5,536 nucleotides of DNA from CAZGMJ01 sp964526785 (GCA_964526785.1 CAZGMJ010000138.1:1-5536), one strand, 5' to 3'. Shown: positions 1 to 5,368, counted from the stretch's first letter. Made by a program: numbers and translations. Notes: generated by a model from the letters alone, not told the origin.

Positions 1-1
1 T

Positions 2-724
2 GCAGCGGAGACAGAGCAATCGGCCGATGCATCGCAGTATATGCAGGGCTTTGCCGCGCATCACACGGGCAAGGTCGGTGATATGACAGCGGGACTGCCG
101 CCTGCAGATTATGTGGCCGGGTATTGCTATTTGGAATGGTATGCCGAGGATAACGGCCGGGTCGTTCTTGAACTGGAACAGACCGACGTGGAAGTCATAG
201 GCGATCCCATTCCCGCCAGAGAATCGTATCCGATCTCCCGAGAACAACAGCAGCACAATATGGCAGAATTCCTGGGCTCACTGGCAGCCGAGTGCAGCCT
301 GCCCGAACAGAACGCTGTCTGTGTGGGCAGCTCTGATGTGATTGTGGCCAACAAACGGGCTGCAAACAACAAGATCCGGGGCATGAAGTTGTTGCCGTAC
401 AGCGTTCGCGAGAGGCTGCCCAGTCTGGGCAAGCAGGATGGCAAGGGCGGCAAAGCAGTGGCTTATGCGAAGTGCTTCTCGCCTGATGGCGCATTCAGGT
501 GGTACATCACGGAGGGGGCTCCTGTGCGGGACAAAGACAACTTCGTTGTGGACTACATGCTCTACGGTTTGGTGGATGGACACTGCAAGGAACTGGGCTT
601 CTTCATGTTGTCTGAGCTTGAGGCTGTCCGCGGACCAATGGGGCTTCCGATCGAGCGAGATCTGTACTGGAAGCCTAGGACACTGGAAGAGATTGCGCCC
701 GAGATGTTCCAGGAAGGGAGGTAA
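2..724 (+). CDS. DUF2958 domain protein, 5'-partial
   Basis: The reading frame is open to the left edge of the window. The first ATG, at 41, has no Shine-Dalgarno sequence, so the true start probably lies upstream and the gene is partial. Counting from that ATG, residues about 115-220 look like a DUF2958 domain: LLPYSVRERLPSLG, then FSPDGAFRWYITEG, DYMLYGLVDG, KELGFFMLSELEAVRGP and GLPIERDLYW. These match the family's characteristic WYxTEG, GLVxGxxKELG and LPIERDLYxxP pattern as I remember it. DUF2958 proteins have no established biochemical role and are common on plasmids and integrative elements. The 110 or more residues before the domain are not recognised; they may be a separate domain, since DUF2958 is often nearly the whole protein. 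The stop lies 4 nt before the next start, which suggests one operon. The domain call is fairly secure; function is unknown. Confidence 0.82.
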   Translation, partial: AAETEQSADASQYMQGFAAHHTGKVGDMTAGLPPADYVAGYCYLEWYAEDNGRVVLELEQTDVEVIGDPIPARESYPISREQQQHNMAEFLGSLAAECSLPEQNAVCVGSSDVIVANKRAANNKIRGMKLLPYSVRERLPSLGKQDGKGGKAVAYAKCFSPDGAFRWYITEGAPVRDKDNFVVDYMLYGLVDGHCKELGFFMLSELEAVRGPMGLPIERDLYWKPRTLEEIAPEMFQEGR

Positions 725-728
725 ACTC

Positions 729-1100
729 ATGGAAAAGTACTGTCGGAATCAATTCTGCGAAAACGACGCAGTGAGGCATGTAACCATGTCGGTACAAAAG
801 CCCTCCGATCAGATCAGGGCAGTGTGCACCGTCTGTGAGGAGGCGTATTCCTGGGGCGTCCAGCACGGCCGTATGCAGTCGATGCCGAAGCAGGTGTGGG
901 TCCTGGTGGTAACGGACTCCGGCACGGTCATAGAGGCGCAGGTTGTCCACAACCAGGATGAGGCTGTCAAATCACTAAGCGCGTACCTGCGGGCCCATGA
1001 AGGCTACGAGGGCCCGGCCGAGATGCCCGGTATCTGCGAATGGCTGGCCGAGCACGATGAACAGTTCGGTGTGGATATCTTTCCCGCATCACAGGCGTAG
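729..1100 (+). CDS. small protein with N-terminal four-cysteine zinc-ribbon-like motif, function unknown
   Basis: This 123-aa protein starts at the ATG at 729, preceded by GGGAGGT at 716-722 with 6 nt spacing. The same frame is open further upstream, but that part only shadows the DUF2958 gene. Cys5, Cys10, Cys33 and Cys36 form a C-x4-C-x22-C-x2-C arrangement that could bind one zinc ion. Residues about 55-123 look like a small alpha/beta domain: a hydrophobic strand VWVLVVTDSG, a second strand, and a helix around EAVKSLSAYLRAH. There is no signal peptide or membrane segment, so it should be cytoplasmic. I do not recognise the family. It sits 4 nt after the DUF2958 gene and 42 nt before another cysteine-motif gene, so it is probably co-transcribed with both. 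It could bind nucleic acid or be a protein adaptor, but nothing decides this. Confidence 0.8.
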   Translation: MEKYCRNQFCENDAVRHVTMSVQKPSDQIRAVCTVCEEAYSWGVQHGRMQSMPKQVWVLVVTDSGTVIEAQVVHNQDEAVKSLSAYLRAHEGYEGPAEMPGICEWLAEHDEQFGVDIFPASQA

Positions 1101-1142
1101 CCGCAAACTCACTCAATCCATTGAAGAAACGGAGGTGAACCT

Positions 1143-1655
1143 ATGGCAAAACCCAAACACAAGCACAAACGCGGTTTGGTTATCGAGCCGCCACCGCGCG
1201 AAGACGGTGAAGAATCGCTCTTTCGCGTAGTCTATGTGATCGATGTCAATGCCGCCGGCGTTCGCGACGCCGCCGAATACACCCATCGGATCATGGCTGA
1301 CCCGAATTCCCTGGCGCCGGTGCTGCACGTCATCAACGGCAAAGGCCGGGATGTGGTCATTGATCTGTCTGCCGGAGGGTCGGGTAAAGAGACCCTCTCT
1401 CCGCCGGATGCATCGGACGAAGAAGCCCGCCAATTCGTCATTGCCGCCGCAGCCCAATGCCCCAACTGCGGCAGCCAGGACCTGTCCTTTGGCTCGATCG
1501 ATATCGACGGCCAGTCGGCCTACCAGCAGGCATCGTGTCAGGACTGCAATGGGCAGTTCTTTGCGATCTACCGGCTGGTGGGCTTTGGCCTGCAAGTCGA
1601 CGACCAGACGGAGATTCACACTGTAGCCGAGGACTTTGGCCGGATCACACAATGA
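1143..1655 (+). CDS. C-terminal zinc-ribbon protein, function unknown
   Basis: This 170-aa protein starts at the ATG at 1143, with GGAGGT at 1131-1136 and 6 nt spacing. The N-terminus is very basic (KPKHKHKR at residues 3-10). Residues about 26-76 form a predicted alpha/beta segment: strand FRVVYVIDV, helix AAEYTHRIM, then strands VLHVING and DVVIDLS. After a linker, Cys106, Cys109, Cys132 and Cys135 make a C-x2-C-x22-C-x2-C zinc ribbon (CPNCG first knuckle), followed by a hydrophobic FFAIYRLVGFGL stretch. The arrangement suggests a nucleic-acid or protein-binding cytoplasmic protein. The family is not recognised. The gene lies between other small genes of the same strand with gaps of 42 and 24 nt. 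Two neighbouring small genes both with four-cysteine motifs is a notable feature of this region. Confidence 0.83.
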   Translation: MAKPKHKHKRGLVIEPPPREDGEESLFRVVYVIDVNAAGVRDAAEYTHRIMADPNSLAPVLHVINGKGRDVVIDLSAGGSGKETLSPPDASDEEARQFVIAAAAQCPNCGSQDLSFGSIDIDGQSAYQQASCQDCNGQFFAIYRLVGFGLQVDDQTEIHTVAEDFGRITQ

Positions 1656-1679
1656 CAGTCAATTTGGAAAGGAGATGCT

Positions 1680-2234
1680 ATGAATCAGTTCAACAAGATC
1701 ACTATTGGTTTTGTGGTGCAGGCGTTCAGGCGAGGCGAGAAGAACCGCTTTGTCTGCATCGAGCAGGAGTTTGTCGCAGGCGATCAGTGCCAATGTGAAG
1801 ACGCCTGCGGTAACTCGATCGAGCCGCCGGAGCATGCGTATCAGCCGTATACGATGATGCCGGTTAGAAAAGAAGCCATCAGTACGACCCCCGCGATCGA
1901 CAAGGTATACCAGGCAATGGAAGAAGTATTGCAGAGCCTGGATGTCGGAGGCGAACAATCCCGGCAGTTTGCCCAGGAGATCGCAACACTGCGAGATGCA
2001 CTCCATCTGCCGACTGTTGACCGTACTGTCCAATCGCACGGGCGCCAAACGATCGTGCAAGAACTTCGAAGGCTCGCTGTAGAGGCCAAAGGCCTGACTG
2101 CGGCTTTGCCTGCACTGTCCGTAGATAAATGGCTCGATGGATCGATCGCAGACAGTACGGTCGATGTCGCGCTCAAGGACTATGACCTGTCGGCCTTGCT
2201 GCAATTCATCGCCGATGTCGGCGTCAGCCAGTAA
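1680..2234 (+). CDS. 184-aa protein of unknown function
   Basis: The start at 1680 has AGGAG at 1670-1674, 5 nt before the ATG. Two parts can be seen. Residues 1-60 are strand-rich and aromatic (ITIGFVVQAF, RFVCIEQEFVAGD, YQPYTMM) with three cysteines (26, 37, 39) plus Cys43, which do not form an obvious zinc site. Residues about 72-184 are mainly helical, with helices around AIDKVYQAMEEVLQSL, SRQFAQEIATLRDAL, QTIVQELRRLAVEAK and the C-terminal SALLQFIADVG. There is no signal peptide or membrane segment. I do not recognise the family. It is the last gene before the modifier gene, which lies 170 nt downstream, and could be either an element housekeeping gene or an accessory of the conjugation cassette. 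The sequence does not choose between these. Confidence 0.8.
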   Translation: MNQFNKITIGFVVQAFRRGEKNRFVCIEQEFVAGDQCQCEDACGNSIEPPEHAYQPYTMMPVRKEAISTTPAIDKVYQAMEEVLQSLDVGGEQSRQFAQEIATLRDALHLPTVDRTVQSHGRQTIVQELRRLAVEAKGLTAALPALSVDKWLDGSIADSTVDVALKDYDLSALLQFIADVGVSQ

Positions 2235-2279
2235 GACCGGCTGACAACCCTACCACAGATCCCACCAACCATCACACCT

Positions 2280-2404
2280 GGAAAGGAAAGCCTATGCAGA
2301 ACATCAGACAACGTGCGCGCAGTCCGCCAAGACTGCGTAGAACACCGAATTACGAGTCACACAACGATCAGAAATACAACACACAAACGGAAAGGAAAAC
2401 AACC
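2280..2404 (+). promoter_or_regulatory. second ribosome binding site and in-frame ATG upstream of the modifier gene
   Basis: The 10-mer GGAAAGGAAA occurs at 2280-2289 and again, identical, at 2389-2398. The first precedes an ATG at 2294 by a short gap; the second precedes the ATG at 2405. Both ATGs are in the same frame with no stop between them, so translation from the first would add 37 residues to the ubiquitin-like protein. That extension is rich in Arg, Asn and Gln (it begins MQNIRQRAR), looks disordered, and is not part of the beta-grasp domain. It may be a real longer isoform, a translated leader that feeds ribosomes to the second start, or chance. The A/C-rich sequence shows little secondary structure and no convincing promoter. 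Confidence 0.4.
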
Positions 2405-2626
2405 ATGAGACTATTGTACATCAATAATATGGGCGGCGGCTGGGCCGATTACATCGATGTCAACGACGGCATGACCGTGGAACAGTTCTTCAAACAGCGC
2501 ATGCCCAACCAGAGTCCCGACGACTATCTGATTCGGGTCAACCGCCAACCGGTGGCACGCGACTACGTGCTGCAGGAAAACGACCGCGTGACTGTCACGC
2601 CAACAAAGATCCAAGGCGCACGATAG
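2405..2626 (+). CDS. ubiquitin-like modifier (beta-grasp, MoaD/ThiS-like size)
   Basis: This 73-aa protein is the probable modifier of the cassette: its C-terminus would be adenylated by the E1 and joined to a target. The start at 2405 was chosen because AAAGGA lies at 2391-2396 and residue 1 begins the first beta strand (MRLLYIN). The order strand (1-7), strand (ADYIDV, 14-19), helix (TVEQFFKQRM, 24-33), strand (YLIRVN, 41-46), a VARDYVLQENDRV turn region and a last strand (VTVTP, 62-66) fits the beta-grasp fold. The 'VLQENDRVTVTP' ending is like the 'L.dGD.v.i.P' end of ThiS/MoaD/ubiquitin-like proteins. The C-terminus is Lys-Ile-Gln-Gly-Ala-Arg rather than Gly-Gly, so Gly71 may be exposed by removal of two residues. 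There is a single domain, unlike the double-domain BilA type. Assignment rests on length, fold pattern and the adjacent E2, JAB and E1 genes. Confidence 0.85.
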   Translation: MRLLYINNMGGGWADYIDVNDGMTVEQFFKQRMPNQSPDDYLIRVNRQPVARDYVLQENDRVTVTPTKIQGAR

Positions 2627-2651
2627 TCATTGACCAATCGCAACGATTTGC

Positions 2652-2685
2652 AAGGGCATCTGTTCACTTCTGAGCAGGTGCCCTT
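2652..2685 (+). terminator. stem-loop between modifier and E2 genes, possible partial terminator or mRNA stabiliser
   Basis: Bases 2652-2662 (AAGGGCATCTG) pair with 2675-2685 (CAGGTGCCCTT), giving 11 pairs with one G-T wobble and a 12-nt loop. A weak T-rich run (TGTCTTTA) follows at 2686-2693. It is less like a terminator than the one at 5386-5417, because the T tract is broken. Its place, 25 nt after the modifier stop and 24 nt before the E2 start, would allow more modifier than enzyme to be made, either by partial termination or by protecting the 3' end of a processed transcript. This role is inferred. Confidence 0.5.
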
Positions 2686-2709
2686 TGTCTTTACAGAAAG
2701 GACAGAACC

Positions 2710-3726
2710 ATGAACGACAAACACCTACTGCGCGTAGCAGAGCGGATCCAGCAATCGCTGCAGCAATTGCAGCTGCGCTACTATCTCGAATGCGTGCGGC
2801 GACTGACATTGCTGAGCAATGCCATGACAGAGACCCGCGGCCAATCCAGAAAGCTGGAGTTGGCTCTGGCCAGAAAATGGCTGGCCGCCTCCAAGACATG
2901 CTGTATTCGCGTCCAGCGCACGCTCGGGGAAATACCCCATCATGTAACCCGGGTGCAGGACATCTTGAGAAAACGACAGCCGCAAGTACCGAAGCTCTCG
3001 GCGCTCTTTGCAGAACTCAAGGCCGTAGAGGCCGAATTCGGCGGTATCCAGTATCAGACAGACGAACGGGCAGTCTCTGTGATCACCGAGTCGATTACCC
3101 TGGAAGGCATCTATCTGGGGCCGTTTCGCATTGCACTGTTCTGGGATCTGGTGCCCGAACTGTTCAGCCGCCATGTCTATGCGGTCTATGCCGCAGATCC
3201 CAATCCCGCTACGACCGACAATTCGGTCACGCATCCGCATATCAACGGCGATACGCTCTGTGAAGGCGAAGGCCATGCAGCCATCCAGGCTGCGCTGGAG
3301 ACAGGACGGCTTCTGGATTTCTTTACCATGATCCGAAGCATCCTGACCACCTATAATCCCGACAGCGCGTATGTGCGGCTGGAAGACTGGGAGGGGGTAC
3401 CGTGCTATGAGTGCGGCTACTGCATGCACGCCGATCAGATCTACTACTGCGATTCCTGCCAGAACGAGTACTGTGATGAGTGTTCGACATGCTGTGAGCA
3501 GTGCCATGAGATCATCTGTCTGGGCTGTGCAGTACACTGCGCGCTATGTAAGGAACCGCTCTGTCATCGCTGTCAGTGTACATGCCGTCAGTGCCATCTG
3601 GTGGTATGCGAATCCTGTCTGGAAAACGGCATCTGTGACGATTGCCGGGAAACAATGGAGAACGATTATGAGCAAGAACACAAAGAAACCAGCAAAGAGC
3701 CGCTGCAGGTACGACTCGTGGGATGA
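2710..3726 (+). CDS. E2-like conjugating enzyme fused to a cysteine-rich (E3/RING-like) zinc module
   Basis: This 338-aa protein would take the modifier from the E1 as a thioester and pass it to a target. AAAGGA at 2697-2702 supports the start. Residues 1-105 are helical and basic, with no family recognised. Residues about 106-228 resemble an E2 (UBC) core: the strand GPFRIALFWDL (137-147), strand VYAVYAADPNP (157-166), then THPHINGDTLCEGEG (174-188), where His175-Pro176-His177 takes the place of the E2 HPN motif and Cys184 is the candidate catalytic cysteine. A helix LLDFFTMIRSILTTYNP follows. Residues 232-312 hold 23 cysteines. Four consecutive 15-residue units start at Cys247, 262, 277 and 292, each CxxC-x4-CxxC-x3. 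They are flanked by Cys232/235 and Cys309/312 knuckles. This should bind several zinc ions and probably acts as an E3-like substrate or E2-binding module, which is inference. The end overlaps the JAB gene by 59 nt. Confidence 0.85.
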   Translation: MNDKHLLRVAERIQQSLQQLQLRYYLECVRRLTLLSNAMTETRGQSRKLELALARKWLAASKTCCIRVQRTLGEIPHHVTRVQDILRKRQPQVPKLSALFAELKAVEAEFGGIQYQTDERAVSVITESITLEGIYLGPFRIALFWDLVPELFSRHVYAVYAADPNPATTDNSVTHPHINGDTLCEGEGHAAIQAALETGRLLDFFTMIRSILTTYNPDSAYVRLEDWEGVPCYECGYCMHADQIYYCDSCQNEYCDECSTCCEQCHEIICLGCAVHCALCKEPLCHRCQCTCRQCHLVVCESCLENGICDDCRETMENDYEQEHKETSKEPLQVRLVG

Positions 3727-4426
3727 AGAGCCCGCACAACCGACCCTTCGATTCAGCCCGACAGCATGGGCCAAACTCGTCTATTTCCGGGACAAGTCCG
3801 ACAACGAAGTCGGGGGCTTTGCCGTTACCGAAACGGAGGATCTGCTGTTTGTAACCGATTTTGTATCGGTCAAACAGGAAGTTACCTGCGCCAGCGTGAA
3901 GTTCGATGATGATGCAGTAGCCGACTTTTTCGATGCCCAGGTGGATCGGGGCAGAAAGCCCGAGCAATTCGCCAGAATCTGGCTGCACAGCCATCCGGCG
4001 GACTCACCGGAGCCCAGCCATACCGATGAAAAGACCTTTGAGCGGGTCTTTGGCAACTGCGACTGGGCGGTGCTGTTTGTCGTCGCGCAGGACAACAGCA
4101 CGTACGCACGCCTCAGCTTCAATGTCGGGCCTGGAGGCCAGGTATTGATCCCAACGGCCGTTGACTACAGTTGCGATTTTGGACCTGCGGATCATGAGCT
4201 GTGGGATGCTGAATACGCGGCAAATGTCAAAGCAGTGGATTGGTTAGGTCACAGGTCTGCCAGAGGTACGGGAACTGCTTACGATGACCTGGACGACTAC
4301 GCTCTGCCGGACGACTTCATCAGCGAGTTCGAGCAGATGGAGCCTGAGGAGAGGCAGTTTGTCCTTGATGAACTCGCAGATCGGCCTGAGCTCTGGGATG
4401 AAGAAAGCGAGGTGATGGTTATATGA
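3668..4426 (+). CDS. JAB/JAMM-family metalloprotease (deconjugating / modifier-processing peptidase)
   Basis: This 252-aa zinc isopeptidase of the MPN+ type would trim the modifier precursor and/or remove it from targets. The motif is complete: Glu47 (NEVGGF), then HSHPADSPEPSHTD at 107-120, giving His107-x-His109-x7-Ser117-x2-Asp120. His107, His109 and Asp120 would bind zinc and Glu47 would be the general base. The core spans about residues 26-165. The tail, about 200-252, is strongly acidic (DDLDDYALPDD, then EFEQMEPEERQ) and beyond the usual JAB domain; it may contact the basic N-terminal part of the E2, which is a guess. The start at 3668 was chosen because GGAG lies at 3657-3660, 7 nt upstream. 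The frame is open further left, but that part is a shadow of the E2 cysteine repeats. It overlaps the E2 end by 59 nt and the E1 start by 4 nt, so all three are probably translationally coupled. Confidence 0.95.
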   Translation: MSKNTKKPAKSRCRYDSWDEEPAQPTLRFSPTAWAKLVYFRDKSDNEVGGFAVTETEDLLFVTDFVSVKQEVTCASVKFDDDAVADFFDAQVDRGRKPEQFARIWLHSHPADSPEPSHTDEKTFERVFGNCDWAVLFVVAQDNSTYARLSFNVGPGGQVLIPTAVDYSCDFGPADHELWDAEYAANVKAVDWLGHRSARGTGTAYDDLDDYALPDDFISEFEQMEPEERQFVLDELADRPELWDEESEVMVI

Positions 4427-5085
4427 GTACCGAAAAACGATACAGCAGGCAGAAGGACATAGTGCCTGCTGAGAGAATTGCTGGGTGTAAGGCAACAGTC
4501 ATCGGCGTTGGTGCTATCGGCAGACAGGTTGCCTTGCAGCTTACGGCCATAGGGATTCCACGGCTTCAGCTTGTGGATTTCGATGTTGTCGAAGAAAGCA
4601 ATCTGGCCAGCCAAGGTTATCTGGAAGAAGACCTGGGCAAGCTCAAGGTTGAGGCGACTGCAAGGTTGTGCAGGAAGATCAATAGCGGCGCAGAACTCCC
4701 AGTACTGCCCAAGCGGTTTCGGCGGAGCATGGAAATTGGCAATGCAGTTTTCGCATGTGTTGACAAGATACAAGTTCGCCAACTGATCTGGGGAGCAGTA
4801 GGAGATGAGGTCTTGTTCTTCACCGACGGCCGCATGAGCGCAGAAGTCCTACGTATTGTAACTGCCTGCGACAGTGACTCCCGGTACCACTATCCGAAGA
4901 CTCTGTTTACGGCAGAGGAGGCCTATACTGGCTCATGTACAGCCAAGACCACGATCTACTGCGCCAACATCGCAGCCGGACTGATGGTCTCGCAGTTCAC
5001 ACGGTTCCTGCGGTATCTGCCTGTTGATCCAGATTTGCAGTTCAATCTGTTGAGCTCGGAGCTGACCGTTGCCCCGGGTCTCTGA
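4423..5085 (+). CDS. E1-like ThiF-fold activating enzyme
   Basis: This 220-aa enzyme would adenylate the modifier C-terminus with ATP, form a thioester and transfer it to the E2. Seen in order: RYSRQ at 6-10, the usual arginine-finger start of ThiF/MoeB/E1 domains; IGVGAIG at 27-33, the nucleotide-binding loop; VDFD at 51-54 with Asp52 and Asp54; SNL at 59-61; DLGKLKVEA at 70-78 with the conserved lysines Lys73 and Lys75; and ACVDKIQVR at 111-119 with Asp114 as candidate metal ligand. GSCTAKTTIYCANIAAGLM runs from 170 to 188, and Cys172 is the likely catalytic cysteine. The MoeB/ThiF structural CxxC zinc pairs and a ubiquitin-fold domain are absent, and the protein is shorter than the typical 240-250 aa, so it is a minimal E1. 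GAGGT at 4409-4413 supports the start; the ATGA junction couples it to the JAB gene. Confidence 0.95.
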   Translation: MSTEKRYSRQKDIVPAERIAGCKATVIGVGAIGRQVALQLTAIGIPRLQLVDFDVVEESNLASQGYLEEDLGKLKVEATARLCRKINSGAELPVLPKRFRRSMEIGNAVFACVDKIQVRQLIWGAVGDEVLFFTDGRMSAEVLRIVTACDSDSRYHYPKTLFTAEEAYTGSCTAKTTIYCANIAAGLMVSQFTRFLRYLPVDPDLQFNLLSSELTVAPGL

Positions 5086-5096
5086 CTATCACGGAT

Positions 5097-5118
5097 AGCA
5101 AGCCTCCCGTAGGCTGCT
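5097..5118 (+). other. small hairpin between the E1 gene and the last gene
   Basis: AGCCT at 5101-5105 pairs with AGGCT at 5111-5115 across a CCCGT loop. AGC at 5097-5099 pairs with GCT at 5116-5118 with A5100 bulged, for eight pairs in all. No T tract follows, so it is not an intrinsic terminator. It may be an mRNA processing or stability element or have no role. Confidence 0.35.
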
Positions 5119-5155
5119 GTCTAAATCTCATCTCTAAAGACTGAAGGTAATACAA

Positions 5156-5368
5156 ATGTCGCAAGAATCAGAACACAATACCAAGATCATGATCGCCGTG
5201 GGCCTGCTGGACACCTTGGCAGAGTCCGGAGTACGAGACGATTTCGAGATATGGTTGTCGTCAGATGAAGAAGGGAACGAGATTCTGCCTATGTTGGCAG
5301 ATCCCAAGTGTAGTCTGGCTATCGAGGAAGATGGGAAGAAAGTGATTTTCTTTCCTTCGCATCGGTGA
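5156..5368 (+). CDS. small acidic protein, function unknown
   Basis: This 70-aa protein starts at the ATG at 5156, with the weaker Shine-Dalgarno AAGGT at 5144-5148. It begins with a polar segment, then a helix around KIMIAVGLLDTLAESG (10-25), a short strand DFEIWLS, an acidic turn (SDEEGNE), a second hydrophobic segment, and a final strand pair ending KKVIFFPSHR. It has one cysteine (Cys52) and no signal peptide. I do not recognise the family. It is the last gene before the strong terminator and lies 70 nt after the E1 gene on the same strand, so it is probably part of the same transcript. It could be a substrate, a regulator of the cassette or unrelated cargo. Confidence that it is a real gene is moderate and rests on start signal, gene order and terminator position. 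Confidence 0.62.
   Translation: MSQESEHNTKIMIAVGLLDTLAESGVRDDFEIWLSSDEEGNEILPMLADPKCSLAIEEDGKKVIFFPSHR

Noticed and set aside
438..728. Upstream in-frame extension of the 123-aa zinc-motif protein
   Set aside because: It overlaps the DUF2958 domain in another frame and looks like a shadow; the ATG at 729 has an excellent GGGAGGT site.
2725..3537. 270-aa minus-strand reading frame
   Set aside because: It lies opposite the E2 gene, whose motifs are clear, and shows no recognisable domain or start signal.
3448..3627. 45-nt periodic pattern as a CRISPR or DNA tandem repeat
   Set aside because: The period comes from the 15-residue protein repeats; the DNA units differ widely and there are no spacers.
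3371..3667. Upstream in-frame extension of the JAB gene by 99 residues
   Set aside because: It lies opposite the E2 cysteine repeats in another frame, has no ribosome site at its start and a composition rich in Ala, Ser, Arg and Val like a shadow; the ATG at 3668 has GGAG at a good distance.
4297..4782. 161-aa minus-strand reading frame
   Set aside because: It is antisense to the JAB tail and the E1 nucleotide-binding region; no domain is recognisable.
2405..5085. Direct assignment as a Bil anti-phage system
   Set aside because: The modifier is a single short domain rather than a double one, and the E2 carries a cysteine module not known to me from Bil; only general kinship is supported.
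2405..5085. Molybdopterin or thiamin sulfur-carrier pathway (MoaD/ThiS with MoeB/ThiF)
   Set aside because: An E2-like protein and a JAMM peptidase in the same overlapping operon fit protein conjugation better, and the modifier lacks the Gly-Gly end of sulfur carriers.
5097..5118. Hairpin after the E1 gene as an intrinsic terminator
   Set aside because: No T tract follows the stem.
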